Numbered from the stretch's first letter, positions 8,344 to 17,284 are shown. The stretch: 64,000 nucleotides of DNA from CSP1-5 sp964558395 (GCA_964558395.1 CAZLDS010000009.1:1-64000); one strand, 5' to 3'. Notes: a model not told the origin generated them from the letters alone. Numbers and translations are program-made.

Positions 8344-8513
8344 CACTCCTTGACGGCCCCGGAGGAAGCGAGGTATGGTTAGGCCCACTTCAAAGGAGTG
8401 AGCGATGGACCCGGGGTAGGCATAGCGCTTAGCCCACCTCCGGCACAATTGATGGCGTATCCGAAAATCCTGACGCCTTCTCGGGCGGAGCATGGCCCGG
8501 GAGGGCTTTTTTT
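8344..8513 (+). ncRNA. Riboswitch-like leader RNA, copy 3
   Basis: The best-formed copy. An 8-bp 5' stem pairs 8344-8351 with 8393-8400. The ATAG-loop hairpin pairs 8413-8421 with 8427-8435 using bases different from copies 1 and 2, which suggests covariation. The linker GGCACAATT follows. GGCGT (8454-8458) can pair with ACGCC (8473-8477). The alternative is a 12-bp terminator (8475-8486 with 8495-8506, two G-U pairs) followed by seven T (8507-8513). The next gene starts at 8759. The architecture is that of a transcription-attenuating riboswitch, but the ligand and class are unknown. Confidence 0.62.
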
Positions 8514-8758
8514 ATTTCGTAGGAAGCGGCCAGTCCAGCAGATGCACTGGAAGGGGGCGAGCTTATGGCAGCCATAATGGGATTATGCTGACCAGTGTTT
8601 GTCGGCACCGGGGACTGCTATTGGAAACCCTTGAGAAGTTGTTGGACAAAAGAACCGCCGCAGTCGTTGGGGGTTTCAGGAACGATATATGCTGACCAGC
8701 ATACTCAACGGTTGGGACGTTACAGCATCATAACCACAATCTCAGACGGAGGTACCTA
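8514..8758. other. Leader downstream of RNA 3
   Basis: No gene supported. The word atgctgaccag occurs twice (about 8585 and 8690). The second copy forms a perfect palindrome TATGCTG-AC-CAGCATA, which could be an operator or recombination site; nothing else points to a function. Confidence 0.35.
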
Positions 8759-9193
8759 TTGGGGCCGATAATCAGTTTGAATCTGAAGGACACATTCAGA
8801 AAACATGTTGGGTGGAAATGGTGGACTCCGATTGCTGCATTAGCAACGTTGGCGATTGCAATCTTCACAGCGCTAACTTTCTTCCGTAACATTTCAACGC
8901 CACTTACAACAAGTACTTCGCCTGTTGTTGTCGCTAGGGCAAGATATCGGCGCATAAAACTTCCAAGCTCGTATGAAGATGCTCTCCGTAGCATAGGTTA
9001 TGCTAATGAAATAGCAGCTGACAAAGAAATAAAGGCCCTGCTACAGAAACTTCCGGAAAAGTCTCGAAAAGATGTAATTGAATCAATATCAAATTATATA
9101 CGTCTTCACGTGCCCTACTACTTGGGGGCCAGTAGGGGTGTAGGGGGAAATTCTCTACAAGGATGGTGGGATATAGAAGTAGAGAATAGGTAA
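8759..9193 (+). CDS. Small membrane-anchored protein of unknown function
   Basis: A 144-residue frame starting at TTG 8759 with a good GGAGG site 8 nt upstream. One membrane helix is visible at about residues 20-42, followed by a basic, alpha-helical soluble part with SYEDALRSIGYANEIAADKEI. I recognise no family. Base composition is markedly AT-richer than the chromosome average here, a sign of transfer. The C-terminus may be abnormal: the frame ends exactly where integrase sequence begins in another frame, so a deletion may have cut the original gene. Confidence 0.5.
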   Translation: MGPIISLNLKDTFRKHVGWKWWTPIAALATLAIAIFTALTFFRNISTPLTTSTSPVVVARARYRRIKLPSSYEDALRSIGYANEIAADKEIKALLQKLPEKSRKDVIESISNYIRLHVPYYLGASRGVGGNSLQGWWDIEVENR

Positions 9194-9901
9194 CGCCCAA
9201 GCCATCGCTTGGGGCAAGACACAGAGCAATCCGGTCAAGGGAGTCAAGCTCTTCCGAGAGAACAACGAGAGGATACGCTATCTCACCCACGACGAGGAAG
9301 CCAGACTGTTTGCGGTGCTCCCCGATAAATATAAGCCTGTGGTGGTACTGGCCTTGCACACGGGCCTGAGGATGGGCGAGTTGCGGGGCCTCCGGTGGCG
9401 GACGTGGATTTTGAGGCGGGCGTAATTACGGTGGTCGAAGCCAAGGGGGGAGGGATTCAACGGGTCCCGATGAATGGGGTAGCGAGACGAACCTTAGAAA
9501 TGCTGCCCCGAAACAGCCCTTACGTGTTGCCTGGCCTTCCCTCGCACCTGAGCGAGCGGTTTAGGGAGCTGGCGGAGAAAGCAGGCGTCAAGGATTTCCG
9601 GTTTCACGATCTGCGCCATACGTTCTGCTCCCGGCTGGTCATGGCCGGAGTAGATATTCGCACGGTCCAGGTATTGGCAAGACACAAGGAGATCCGAATG
9701 ACGCTCCGCTACGCCCACCTCTCCGAGGATCATACGAGGCAGGCTATCGAGCGTTTGATTCCCGAGGGAAGTGGCACCGGTACTAGCACCGCCATTTCAG
9801 AGATTCCGGAAGTGGCCGAAATAAAAGAGATGCAGGGCAATGGCGGAGGCGTGTGGGAATCGAACCCACCGGCCCACTTTTGGCAGGCCCACCGGTTTTG
9901 A
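9192..9901 (+). pseudogene. Phage-type tyrosine recombinase, 5'-deleted and frameshifted
   Basis: Two frames together encode the C-terminal part of a tyrosine integrase. The first (9192 to about 9400) reads through NPVKGVKLFRE, RIRYLTHDEEARL and the first catalytic-box motif HTGLRMGELRGLRW. A frameshift near 9400 moves to the second frame, which carries HDLRHTFCSRLVMAG and the final box LARHKEIRMTLRYAHLS with the nucleophile Tyr. The N-terminal DNA-binding domain is missing. The frame runs into the opposite strand of tRNA-Sec and stops at 9899-9901, exactly complementary to the anticodon. This fits an element integrated at the 3' end of the tRNA gene and then decayed. Confidence 0.85.
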
Positions 9902-9935
9902 AGACCGGGAGAGCCACCAGACCCAATCCGCCTCC
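9841..9935 (-). tRNA. selC: tRNA-Sec (UCA anticodon)
   Basis: A 95-nt tRNA including an encoded CCA end (9843-9841). The acceptor stem is GGAGGCG (9935-9929) with CGCCTCC (9851-9845), and the discriminator is G. The long variable arm, extended acceptor and the UCA anticodon (complement of 9899-9901) are the marks of tRNA-Sec. It inserts selenocysteine at UGA codons together with SelB, which is encoded 5 kb away. The last part of the gene overlaps an integrase remnant on the other strand. Confidence 0.95.
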
Positions 9936-10051
9936 GGGATAAAAGAAAGCAGCATAAAAGTGTAGCAGTCACCCCCCCCTTCCGCAAGTCTCTTGAGAGC
10001 GGCTGTGCAAGGAATAGCATTTGTCATATCTCATGCTGAGGGAACGTGTCA

Positions 10052-10849
10052 GTGACTGGCTTACCCGAGGAGTGCCAGCTGCGTATTTTGGTGGTGGACG
10101 ACCAAGAGGAGAACTTGGACCTCTGAGAGGCCTTCCTGAGCGTGCACGACTACGAGGTGGTTCGGGCCCGGAATGGACAGGAAGCCTTTACGCAGGTCGC
10201 CCAGGGCCCTCCGGACCTGATCCTCCTCGATACCCATATGCCGCCGCCTGACGGCTTTCAGGTCTGCAAGCAACTCAAACAAAACGAGGAGACCCGCCTG
10301 ATCCCGATCATCATCGTGACAGCCTCCGGAGAACTGGAGAGCCGGACTCGAGGGATCGAGGCCGGGGCGGATGACCTCTCACGAAGCCGGTCCACCGGGT
10401 GGAGCTGGATGCCCGCGTTCGGTCCCTCCTCAAACTGAAGCAATTCACCGATGAGCTCGAGAATTCCGAGACGGTCCTCATCAGTCTCGCCCTGGCTGTT
10501 GATCATGCGTACGCACCCCGAGGTCGGTGAGCGGATCTGCCAACCCCTGCGGTCGATGCAGCTCGTCCTTCCTATCATTCGCCACCACCACGAGCGGGGG
10601 GATGGCACTGGCTATCCCGACGGCCTCAAAGGCGTCTCACCGCCAGAATCCTCCAGATGGTGGATGTCTTTGATGCCCTCATCACGGATCGACCCTATCG
10701 GGCCGGTCTCGCCACTGCCGAGGCCGCGAAGGTCCTCCGGGAAGAAACCACCAAGGTAGTACGACCCAAAGCTGCTGGCCGAATTTATTACCCTTCTCAG
10801 CGCGGATGGGGGATCTTTGAAGGGGGGGTCAGCGCCCCTCGTGGGGTAG
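10052..10849 (+). pseudogene. Broken response regulator with HD-GYP domain
   Basis: A GTG at 10052 with GAGGGAAC upstream begins a receiver domain (ILVVDDQEENLDL, then LILLDTHMPPPDG). A TGA interrupts it early, where a Leu would be expected. A frameshift near 10378 leads to LTKPVHRVELDARVRSLL in another frame. The middle, including the HD metal site, is deleted near 10500. HHHERGDGTGYPDGLKG and VDVFDALITDRPYR of the HD-GYP cyclic-di-GMP phosphodiesterase follow in further frames, ending in LLAEFITLLS. The end overlaps the 3' end of lon. An intact copy would have degraded cyclic-di-GMP in response to a sensor kinase. Confidence 0.85.
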
Positions 10850-13213
10850 CAGGGCTTCCTCCGGGGTAAGGGCAATCCCCGAGATTTCATCGACGTTGCT
10901 GATAAATTTAAACTCGAGGTCCCGCCGAACCTCGTCGGGAAGATCCTCGAGGTCTTTGGCATTCCGATCGGGGAGAATCACAGTCTTCAACCCAGCTCGC
11001 TTGGCCGCCAACGCCTTTTCCTTGATGCCGCCCACTTGGAGGACCTGCCCCCGAAGAGTGATCTCTCCGGTCATCCCGACTCCGCTCTGAACAGGTCGTC
11101 CCTGCACGAGGGAAAGAAGGGCAGTATACATCGTAATCCCGGCCGAGGGTCCGTCTTTTGGGATCGCCGCGGCAGGGACATGCACGTGAACGTCCTGTTT
11201 CAGGAAGAAATCCTCGGGAAGGCCCAGCGCCTGGGACCGGCTCCGGACGGCGCTCAAGGCCGCCTCTGCTGATTCCTTCATCACCTCACCCAAGTGGCCG
11301 GTCAGGATGAGGTTCCCCTTCCCGGGCATCCGCGTCGCCTCGACAAAGATGATGTCACCCCCGGCGGCTGTCCAGGCGAGTCCAATAGCCACCCCCGGTT
11401 GAGCGGTGCGTTCTGCCACCTCCGAGAAGAACTTGACAGGGCCGAGAAGGGGGTGCAGATCTTCCGCCGTGATGTTCGCCGGATCGGTCCGCCCCTCCGA
11501 TACCTCCTTCGCCACTGCGCGACAGATGGCGGCAATCTCCCTCTCCACGTTTCGCACTCCGGCCTCGCGTGTGTAGGACCTGATGATGGTTCGGAGGGCG
11601 TCGTCGGTGATGGTGAGCTGCGACGCCGTGAGGCCATGGGCATCGAGCTCCTTTGGGATCAGATAGCGCTTCGCAATGTGGAGCTTTTCCGACTCGGTGT
11701 ACCCTGGAAGCTCGAGGACCTCCATCCGGTCCCGCAGCGCCGGAGGAACAGGATCGAGGATATTGGCCGTCGCAATGAACATCACCCGGGACAGGTCGAA
11801 TGGAATCTCCAAATAGTGGTCCGAAAAGCTCGCGTTTTGTTCCGGGTCCAGGACCTCGAGCAACGCGGAGGACGGGTCGCCACGAAAATCGGCCCCGATC
11901 TTGTCCACCTCATCCAACATGAAGACGGGATTATTACTGCCAGCCTTTCGGATACCCTGGATAATCCGGCCGGGGAGGGCGCCGACGTAGGTCCGGCGGT
12001 GGCCCCGGATTTCTGCCTCGTCTCGGATCCCCCCGAGGGACATCCGGATGAACTTTCGGCCCAACGCTGACGCGATCGAGTGGCCCAGGGAGGTCTTGCC
12101 GACCCCCGGTGGCCCGACGAAACACAGGATCGGTCCCTTCATGTCCTTCTTCAGCTTGCGAACCGCCAGGTACTCCAAGATCCGCTTTTTCACCTTTTCC
12201 AGGTCGTAGTGATCCTGGTTCAGAATCTGCTCCGCCGCAGCGATGTCCAGGCGGTCCTCCGTGCTCTTGAGCCAGGGCAGCTCGAGGAGCCAGTCGAGAT
12301 AGGTCCGAACCACGCTGTATTCTGCCGCGGCAGGTGGCATCCGGGAGAACCGACCGAGTTCCCGGAGCGCCACCTCTCGAACCTCATCGGGAAGGGGTGT
12401 TTCATCGATCCGTCGGCGAATTTCCTCCGCCTCCTGGGTCCGCTCGTCGCCCTCCCCCAACTCCTCTTGGATGGCTCTGAGTTGTTCTCGAAGGTAATAC
12501 TCCCGCTGAGCTTTATCCATCCCTGCCTTGACCTGGGTCTGGATTTTATGGCTGAGCTCAAGCGCTTCGAGCTGTCGCGTCATGATTTCGGTGATGCGCC
12601 TGAGGCGAGGCTTGATCTCCGTGATCTCGAGGACTTCTTGTTTTTCCTCTACGCTCAGGTTGAGGTTCGAGGCGATCATATCCGCCAGCGCCCCCCCTTC
12701 TTCGATGTTCAGGGCGAGGATGCCGAGCTCGGCGGGGAGGTTGGGGGAAAGCTCTACCACCTGCTGGAAGAGCCGGCGCAGATTGACCATCAGCGCCTCG
12801 ACCTCCTTATCTCGCTCTCCCTCGTCGGGCTGGGGTTCGACTGTCGCGCGGAAGTACGGATCGGTCTGGGTGATCTGGGCCAGGCGGATCCGCTCGAGGC
12901 CTTGGGCCATGATGCTGATGGTCCCATCGGGGAGCTTGATCATCTTGGCGATGACCGCCGCGGTCCCCACCGAAAAGAAATCCTCCGGACGTGGATCTTC
13001 GATCTCTTTGGTCTTCAGGGCGACAACCCCGATGATCCGGTTGCCGATCACCGCCTCTTCAACGAGGCGGATCGTCTTCTCCTGGCCGACCAAGACGGGA
13101 AGAATCACGTAAGGGAAGAGCACACTCCCGCGGAGGGGAAGGATGGGTAGCTCCCCTGGGATCTGGGGACCAGTACCCGTGGGGCGGCTCTCTGCGGCTT
13201 CTTGTGCTGCCAT
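10829..13213 (-). CDS. lon: ATP-dependent protease Lon
   Basis: A 794-residue Lon A-type protease that degrades misfolded and regulatory proteins in the cytoplasm. The start at 13213 (MAAQEA) has a GGGAGG site; the open frame reaches further upstream but only over hsp20 sequence in another frame. The N-terminal substrate domain begins LPILPLRGSVLFPY. The AAA+ module has Walker A GPPGVGKTS and Walker B VFMLDEVDKIG. The C-terminal protease domain has the Ser-Lys dyad, Ser690 in PKDGPSAG and Lys733 in GGIKEKAL. It follows hsp20 by 25 bp and is probably co-transcribed with it, a natural pairing of chaperone and protease. Confidence 0.97.
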   Translation of the reverse strand: MAAQEAAESRPTGTGPQIPGELPILPLRGSVLFPYVILPVLVGQEKTIRLVEEAVIGNRIIGVVALKTKEIEDPRPEDFFSVGTAAVIAKMIKLPDGTISIMAQGLERIRLAQITQTDPYFRATVEPQPDEGERDKEVEALMVNLRRLFQQVVELSPNLPAELGILALNIEEGGALADMIASNLNLSVEEKQEVLEITEIKPRLRRITEIMTRQLEALELSHKIQTQVKAGMDKAQREYYLREQLRAIQEELGEGDERTQEAEEIRRRIDETPLPDEVREVALRELGRFSRMPPAAAEYSVVRTYLDWLLELPWLKSTEDRLDIAAAEQILNQDHYDLEKVKKRILEYLAVRKLKKDMKGPILCFVGPPGVGKTSLGHSIASALGRKFIRMSLGGIRDEAEIRGHRRTYVGALPGRIIQGIRKAGSNNPVFMLDEVDKIGADFRGDPSSALLEVLDPEQNASFSDHYLEIPFDLSRVMFIATANILDPVPPALRDRMEVLELPGYTESEKLHIAKRYLIPKELDAHGLTASQLTITDDALRTIIRSYTREAGVRNVEREIAAICRAVAKEVSEGRTDPANITAEDLHPLLGPVKFFSEVAERTAQPGVAIGLAWTAAGGDIIFVEATRMPGKGNLILTGHLGEVMKESAEAALSAVRSRSQALGLPEDFFLKQDVHVHVPAAAIPKDGPSAGITMYTALLSLVQGRPVQSGVGMTGEITLRGQVLQVGGIKEKALAAKRAGLKTVILPDRNAKDLEDLPDEVRRDLEFKFISNVDEISGIALTPEEALLPHEGR

Positions 13214-13238
13214 GAATACGCCTCCCGGCGTGGGCCGA

Positions 13239-13682
13239 TCACTCGGTGACGATCTGGACAGTCGTCGCCTTGGGATCTCCTCCCTTGGGGATCGTGATGC
13301 GGAGTAACCCGTCTTGATACACAGCCTCGACCGCGTCCCGGGTTGGGGAAAAGTCGAGGGCCACCCATCGCTCGAAGTGCCCGAATTCAATCTCCATTTG
13401 ATGGCAGCGTTGCGCATCAAGGGGAGCGGTGACGCGTCGGCTCCCGGCGATCCGCAGCCGGCGTCCTTCGACGTGAATCTCGATGTCCTTCCGCTGCGTG
13501 CCGGCAATTTCCATAACGATGAGGATTGACGCGTTCGTCTCGTAGACGTCCATCGCTGGCTCGAACCGCGAGCCGCGGGCAAGGGCGGGGCGTCCCCGCT
13601 CGACGAGAGCCTTCATCAATTCAACCATGGAGGAGCGGAGCTCCTCGAAATCTCCCTCTTCTTTCGGGAATCGCACCACCAT
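13239..13682 (-). CDS. Small heat-shock protein (Hsp20/alpha-crystallin)
   Basis: A 147-residue ATP-independent holdase from the ATG at 13682, with a GAGG site close by. An earlier possible start adds 22 residues without a ribosome site. The alpha-crystallin domain covers about residues 35-135, with the phrases AMDVYETNASILIVMEIAG and the edge strand GLLRITIPK. It lies in the same direction and just upstream of lon. Confidence 0.9.
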   Translation of the reverse strand: MVVRFPKEEGDFEELRSSMVELMKALVERGRPALARGSRFEPAMDVYETNASILIVMEIAGTQRKDIEIHVEGRRLRIAGSRRVTAPLDAQRCHQMEIEFGHFERWVALDFSPTRDAVEAVYQDGLLRITIPKGGDPKATTVQIVTE

Positions 13683-13715
13683 GTACCTCACGAAGTGTTC
13701 GTTGTCTCCGTGCCT

Positions 13716-13744
13716 ACGATAGCAAAAGGCGGGCGCGGGATCAA
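13716..13744 (-). promoter_or_regulatory. Putative promoter for hsp20-lon
   Basis: On the minus strand TTGATC (13744-13739) and TATCGT (13721-13716) are separated by 17 bp, placing the transcript start about 25 nt before the hsp20 ATG. It looks like a sigma-70-type promoter with no clear heat-shock consensus. Confidence 0.45.
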
Positions 13745-13758
13745 CCAACTCCGCTGTC

Positions 13759-13787
13759 TTGTGGCAGGAGGACGGGAAGGGTAGAAT
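13759..13787 (+). promoter_or_regulatory. Putative promoter for the P1-family peptidase
   Basis: TTGTGG (13759-13764) and TAGAAT (13782-13787) are 17 bp apart. The gene begins 30 nt downstream at 13817. This is a moderate match only. Confidence 0.4.
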
Positions 13788-13816
13788 GTGGGGAGGCCCG
13801 TGCCAAGGAGGGCGGA

Positions 13817-14779
13817 ATGGAGCGCGGCCACACGGTGGTCAAGGGGATCCGGGTTGGGCATGCCAGCGATTTTAAGGCGTGCACGGGGTGCACCGTCGTC
13901 CTCTGTGAAGAAGGGGCTGTTGGAGGCGTGGACGTCAGGGGCTTGGCCTCTGGGACTAGGGAGCTTGATCCCCTGGCTCCCCATCATCTCGTCGACAAGA
14001 TCCACGGCGTGCTCCTGGCGGGGGGATCGGCCTTTGGGCTCGAGGCGGCCGCTGGCGTTATGCGCTACCTGGAGGAACGAGACATCGGCTTTGATGTGGG
14101 CATCACCAAGGTTCCCATTGTTCCCGGTGCGATCCTCTTTGATCTGGGGATTGGCGACTTCCGCACGCGTCCCGATGCGGCCATGGGCTATAGGGCGTGC
14201 GAGGCGGCTGTCCATGAAGGGGTCGAGGAGGGAAGCGTTGGGGTCGGAACGGGGGCGACCGTGGGAAAGCTTTTCGGGATCCGACATGCCATGAAGGGGG
14301 GGGTGGGGACCGCGAGTGTGGAGTTGTCCGGGGGACTTCGGGTGTGGGGGTTGGCTGCCGTAAACGCTTTTGGTGATGTGCGCGATCCTGCGACGGGCGC
14401 CATTATCGCAGGCGTGCGGGATCCGGCGACGGGGAAGCCTGCAGATACGTTCCTGCAAATGAAACAGGGACACCTCCGGCGAGCCTTCCATAGCCAGAGC
14501 ACGACGCTAGGGGTGATTGTGACAAATGCCCGCCTGGGCAAGGGTGAGGCCATCCTGGTGGCCCGCATGGGGCAGGGAGGACTCGCCCGAACCATCTCCC
14601 CTGTTCACACCGCTTTTGACGGCGATGTCATCTTTGCGTTAGCAACCGGAGAGGTGGAGGGAGACGTCAATCTCGTGGGGCAAGCCGGGGCTGAAATGGT
14701 AGGTGCCGCTGTCCTGCGGGCCATCGAGAGCGCGACAAGTCTTGGGGGGGTACCTGCCTATCGAGATGTACACCGTTGA
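13817..14779 (+). CDS. P1-family (S58/DmpA-like) peptidase
   Basis: A 320-residue N-terminal-nucleophile hydrolase of the P1/DmpA family, which cleave themselves and act as aminopeptidases or amidases. The start at 13817 has an ideal AAGGAGG site; the open frame runs further upstream but without protein-like content. The Gly-rich segment LLAGGSAFGLEAAAGV near residue 75 and the GVIVTNARLGKGEA region preceding the predicted nucleophile segment are family marks. VGVGTGATVGKLFG is also typical. It may process D-amino-acid or beta-peptides; the substrate is unknown. It is divergent from hsp20-lon and convergent with tatA. Confidence 0.85.
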   Translation: MERGHTVVKGIRVGHASDFKACTGCTVVLCEEGAVGGVDVRGLASGTRELDPLAPHHLVDKIHGVLLAGGSAFGLEAAAGVMRYLEERDIGFDVGITKVPIVPGAILFDLGIGDFRTRPDAAMGYRACEAAVHEGVEEGSVGVGTGATVGKLFGIRHAMKGGVGTASVELSGGLRVWGLAAVNAFGDVRDPATGAIIAGVRDPATGKPADTFLQMKQGHLRRAFHSQSTTLGVIVTNARLGKGEAILVARMGQGGLARTISPVHTAFDGDVIFALATGEVEGDVNLVGQAGAEMVGAAVLRAIESATSLGGVPAYRDVHR

Positions 14780-14819
14780 CATGGCTTGTACACTAGCGTC
14801 AACGGATCTATCGTGCCAG

Positions 14820-15026
14820 CTAAGCCTTCTTCTCCTCGGTTCTTTCCTCGGGCCCTTTCGTCTCCTTCGGCGTGACGTCGATGGGCTCCTTCCCCGTCGT
14901 GGCGTCTTTGAAGCCTCGAATGGCCTTGCCGAGACCACTACCGATCTCGGGGAGACGGTTCGCCCCGAAGACGATCAAGACGATGAAAAGAATAACCAGC
15001 AGCTCTGGAACGCCAAGTCCGAACAT
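14820..15026 (-). CDS. tatA: Twin-arginine translocase subunit TatA/E
   Basis: A 68-residue protein with the TatA layout: an N-terminal membrane helix (about residues 5-20), a Gly/Pro hinge, the amphipathic helix LPEIGSGLGKAIRGFKDA, and a charged tail of Lys/Glu. TatA oligomers form the passage for folded, often cofactor-bearing, proteins. The start has a strong GGAGG site. tatB and tatC are not in the window. Confidence 0.93.
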   Translation of the reverse strand: MFGLGVPELLVILFIVLIVFGANRLPEIGSGLGKAIRGFKDATTGKEPIDVTPKETKGPEERTEEKKA

Positions 15027-15209
15027 TGTTCCTCCGTCAGGCCTGCCGCGCCGCTCGAGCCTGTCCTGACCTAAGCATCATATATCCCCGCATTTCTGTC
15101 AACCCGAAACTGGATTCATGGGCTCTACATCAACGCTATGCGCGGCAGGAAACGGGGCCAGGGTGTCCCATTCCGCCCAGCGGGCGAAAAGTAAATGTGC
15201 TTTGCGCGT

Positions 15210-17123
15210 TTACTTTCCGTACAGCACCCGTTCGTCCCCGGCGCGCCTGGTCAGCTTGATCTGGTCGAAATGTTCTAAGTACGGAATGGCATGCTTCCGC
15301 GTGAGGCCGAGCAGATCCTTAAAGGTGGGAACCGAGATGGAGGCGTGCTGTGCCAGGTAGGCGAGGACCTGACCCTTGACGTGTTCGTACGTCTCGCGAT
15401 GGAGATAGAGGTCATTCGTGATCTTAACGAGAGTTCCCTGCTCAACCAGCCGGAAGAACACCCCCTGGGCGCTTCGCCGGTCTGCACCCACCCCCTTAAA
15501 GGCGGCCTCCATCGTCGGAGGCTGAAGTGCCGCCTTGCGGTAGAGGTTCTCGAGGCGCTGGGTGAGGGCAGCCTCTGTCGGCGAGAGTTGGGGCTGGTGT
15601 GTGGTCAGGCGCACTCGGTCTCGGTCTGGGGTGACCTCGCCCGCCTCTGTCAGGTCGCCTAAGATTTGGGCGAACAAGGATGGGGAAACTCCCCTGCCCA
15701 GGCGACTCCGAAGCTCTTCCTTTGAGATCCCTTCCCGCAGGGGCTGCTGGACGTGGAACTGCCTGAGGAGGCTCACGATTGTCTCCCGCAGATCCTCATA
15801 CACCTCCCGATGGAGATAAGTTTCTCCTTCCCGCCCCTTGTGTGTGATGACCTTTCCCTCGCCCAGGAGTTGGTGCATGTGCTCCTCGAGGCTCTCCGCA
15901 TCCAAGCTGGCCAAGGACCGGAGGGTAGAGGGAGTAAGGGGAGAGGTGCCGCTACTCTTCAGCAATTCCAGGAGACGGTCTCGAGTGGACCCTTGCTTCA
16001 GGATCTTGAGGTGAGCCACCACTTCCGGCCGCCTCCGTCGCTTCGGGGGAGGACAAGGGTCGAGAATGATCCCTCCCCCTATTGTGGTGGCAGGGGAGTA
16101 GCTGCGGAGGACATACCGATCGTGCAACAGAGCAGCCGTGGGCCGCTCAAGACGGAGATGAACATACGCCTCTTCCCCCGGGTTCACCTTTTCGCGGTCC
16201 AAGACAATCACGCGGGCCAGGATCTCAGTCGTCCCCAGATGGAAGCGGACTCGGGTGCGGTTGACCAGAGACTTTGGAGCGTCCGGCAGCAGCGCGAGGG
16301 TGGCCTCCAGCGACGTGCTGACCCGGAGGGAATCGGGTAGGCACAAGAGATCGCCGCGCTCGATCTGCTCGGTCTCGAGTCCGGGAAGGTTGACGGCTAC
16401 GCGCTGGCCGCCCGACGCGCGTTCCACGTTCTCGTTATGGACTTGGAGCCTCCGGACCCGGGAGTGCAGGTCCTTCGGGAGAACCGCGACTTCGTCGCCG
16501 ACGGCGAGAGACCCTGTCCAGAGGGTTCCGGTCACGACGGTGCCGAAGCCCCGGATCGTGAAGACCCGGTCGATCGGGAGGCGGGCGACCCCGTCCCCCC
16601 GCCTCGGATGAGATTCGGCACTGAGGTGGGCAAGCGCGTCGCGCAATTCACCGAGGCCCTCGCCATTGATGGCAGAGACCGGGAGGATCGGTGCCTCCTC
16701 AAGGAACGTTCCTCTGAGAAAGGTGCGGATCTCCTCTTGAACAAGATCGAGCCACTCCGGGTCCACCAGATCCTTCTTGGTGAGGGCGACGAGGCCCCGC
16801 CGGATGCCCAAGAGCTCGCAGATGTGGAGGTGTTCCCGGGTCTGGGGCATCACCCCTTCGTCGGCCGCGATGACCAGGATGACCAGATCGATCCCTCCGA
16901 CACCCGCGAGCATGGTTTTGACGAACCGTTCGTGACCGGGGACATCCACAATCCCGAGCGTGGTTCCTTCGGCGAGGCGCAGAAAGGCAAAGCCGAGCTC
17001 GATGGAGATGCCGCGTTCTTTCTCCTCTTTGAGCCGGTCGGTGTCGATACCGGTCAGCGCCGTGACCAGGGCCGTCTTGCCGTGGTCAATGTGGCCGGCA
17101 GTTCCAATGGTGATGTGCTTCAT
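15210..17123 (-). CDS. selB: Selenocysteine-specific elongation factor SelB
   Basis: A 637-residue GTPase that brings Sec-tRNA-Sec to UGA codons flagged by a SECIS hairpin. G1 is GTAGHIDHGKTALV at the N-terminus, G3 is DVPGHERFV, and G4 is TKKD. EF-Tu-like domains II and III follow, then the long SelB-specific C-terminus of winged-helix repeats (about residues 400-637) that binds the SECIS RNA. With tRNA-Sec at 9841-9935, it shows that the organism uses selenocysteine. selA and selD are not in the window. Confidence 0.96.
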   Translation of the reverse strand: MKHITIGTAGHIDHGKTALVTALTGIDTDRLKEEKERGISIELGFAFLRLAEGTTLGIVDVPGHERFVKTMLAGVGGIDLVILVIAADEGVMPQTREHLHICELLGIRRGLVALTKKDLVDPEWLDLVQEEIRTFLRGTFLEEAPILPVSAINGEGLGELRDALAHLSAESHPRRGDGVARLPIDRVFTIRGFGTVVTGTLWTGSLAVGDEVAVLPKDLHSRVRRLQVHNENVERASGGQRVAVNLPGLETEQIERGDLLCLPDSLRVSTSLEATLALLPDAPKSLVNRTRVRFHLGTTEILARVIVLDREKVNPGEEAYVHLRLERPTAALLHDRYVLRSYSPATTIGGGIILDPCPPPKRRRRPEVVAHLKILKQGSTRDRLLELLKSSGTSPLTPSTLRSLASLDAESLEEHMHQLLGEGKVITHKGREGETYLHREVYEDLRETIVSLLRQFHVQQPLREGISKEELRSRLGRGVSPSLFAQILGDLTEAGEVTPDRDRVRLTTHQPQLSPTEAALTQRLENLYRKAALQPPTMEAAFKGVGADRRSAQGVFFRLVEQGTLVKITNDLYLHRETYEHVKGQVLAYLAQHASISVPTFKDLLGLTRKHAIPYLEHFDQIKLTRRAGDERVLYGK

Positions 17124-17284
17124 GGAAGGCTTCCAACGCTCAATGGCTTGGCAGCAAATACACAGAACCCTGGAAAATTATACGGGGCCTCCCTTGAAAC
17201 CTCAACAGGATTCCCGGCCGCGCATTCGGGCGGCAGAGTGGGTGCGAGGGGCAGCGGGTCGAGGTGCTCTGAAGGGAAAGCGGT

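Noticed and set aside
8492..8695. Open frame beginning inside leader RNA 3
   Set aside because: It covers the terminator hairpin and T run and encodes no recognisable protein.
8581..8706. Repeated atgctgaccag words as inverted ends of an insertion sequence
   Set aside because: Too short and only about 100 bp apart; nothing like a transposase between or around them.
10052..10849. The TGA in the HD-GYP regulator as a selenocysteine codon, given nearby tRNA-Sec and selB
   Set aside because: Other members have Leu there, more frameshifts and a deletion follow, and no SECIS-like hairpin is evident. It is a plain stop in a pseudogene.
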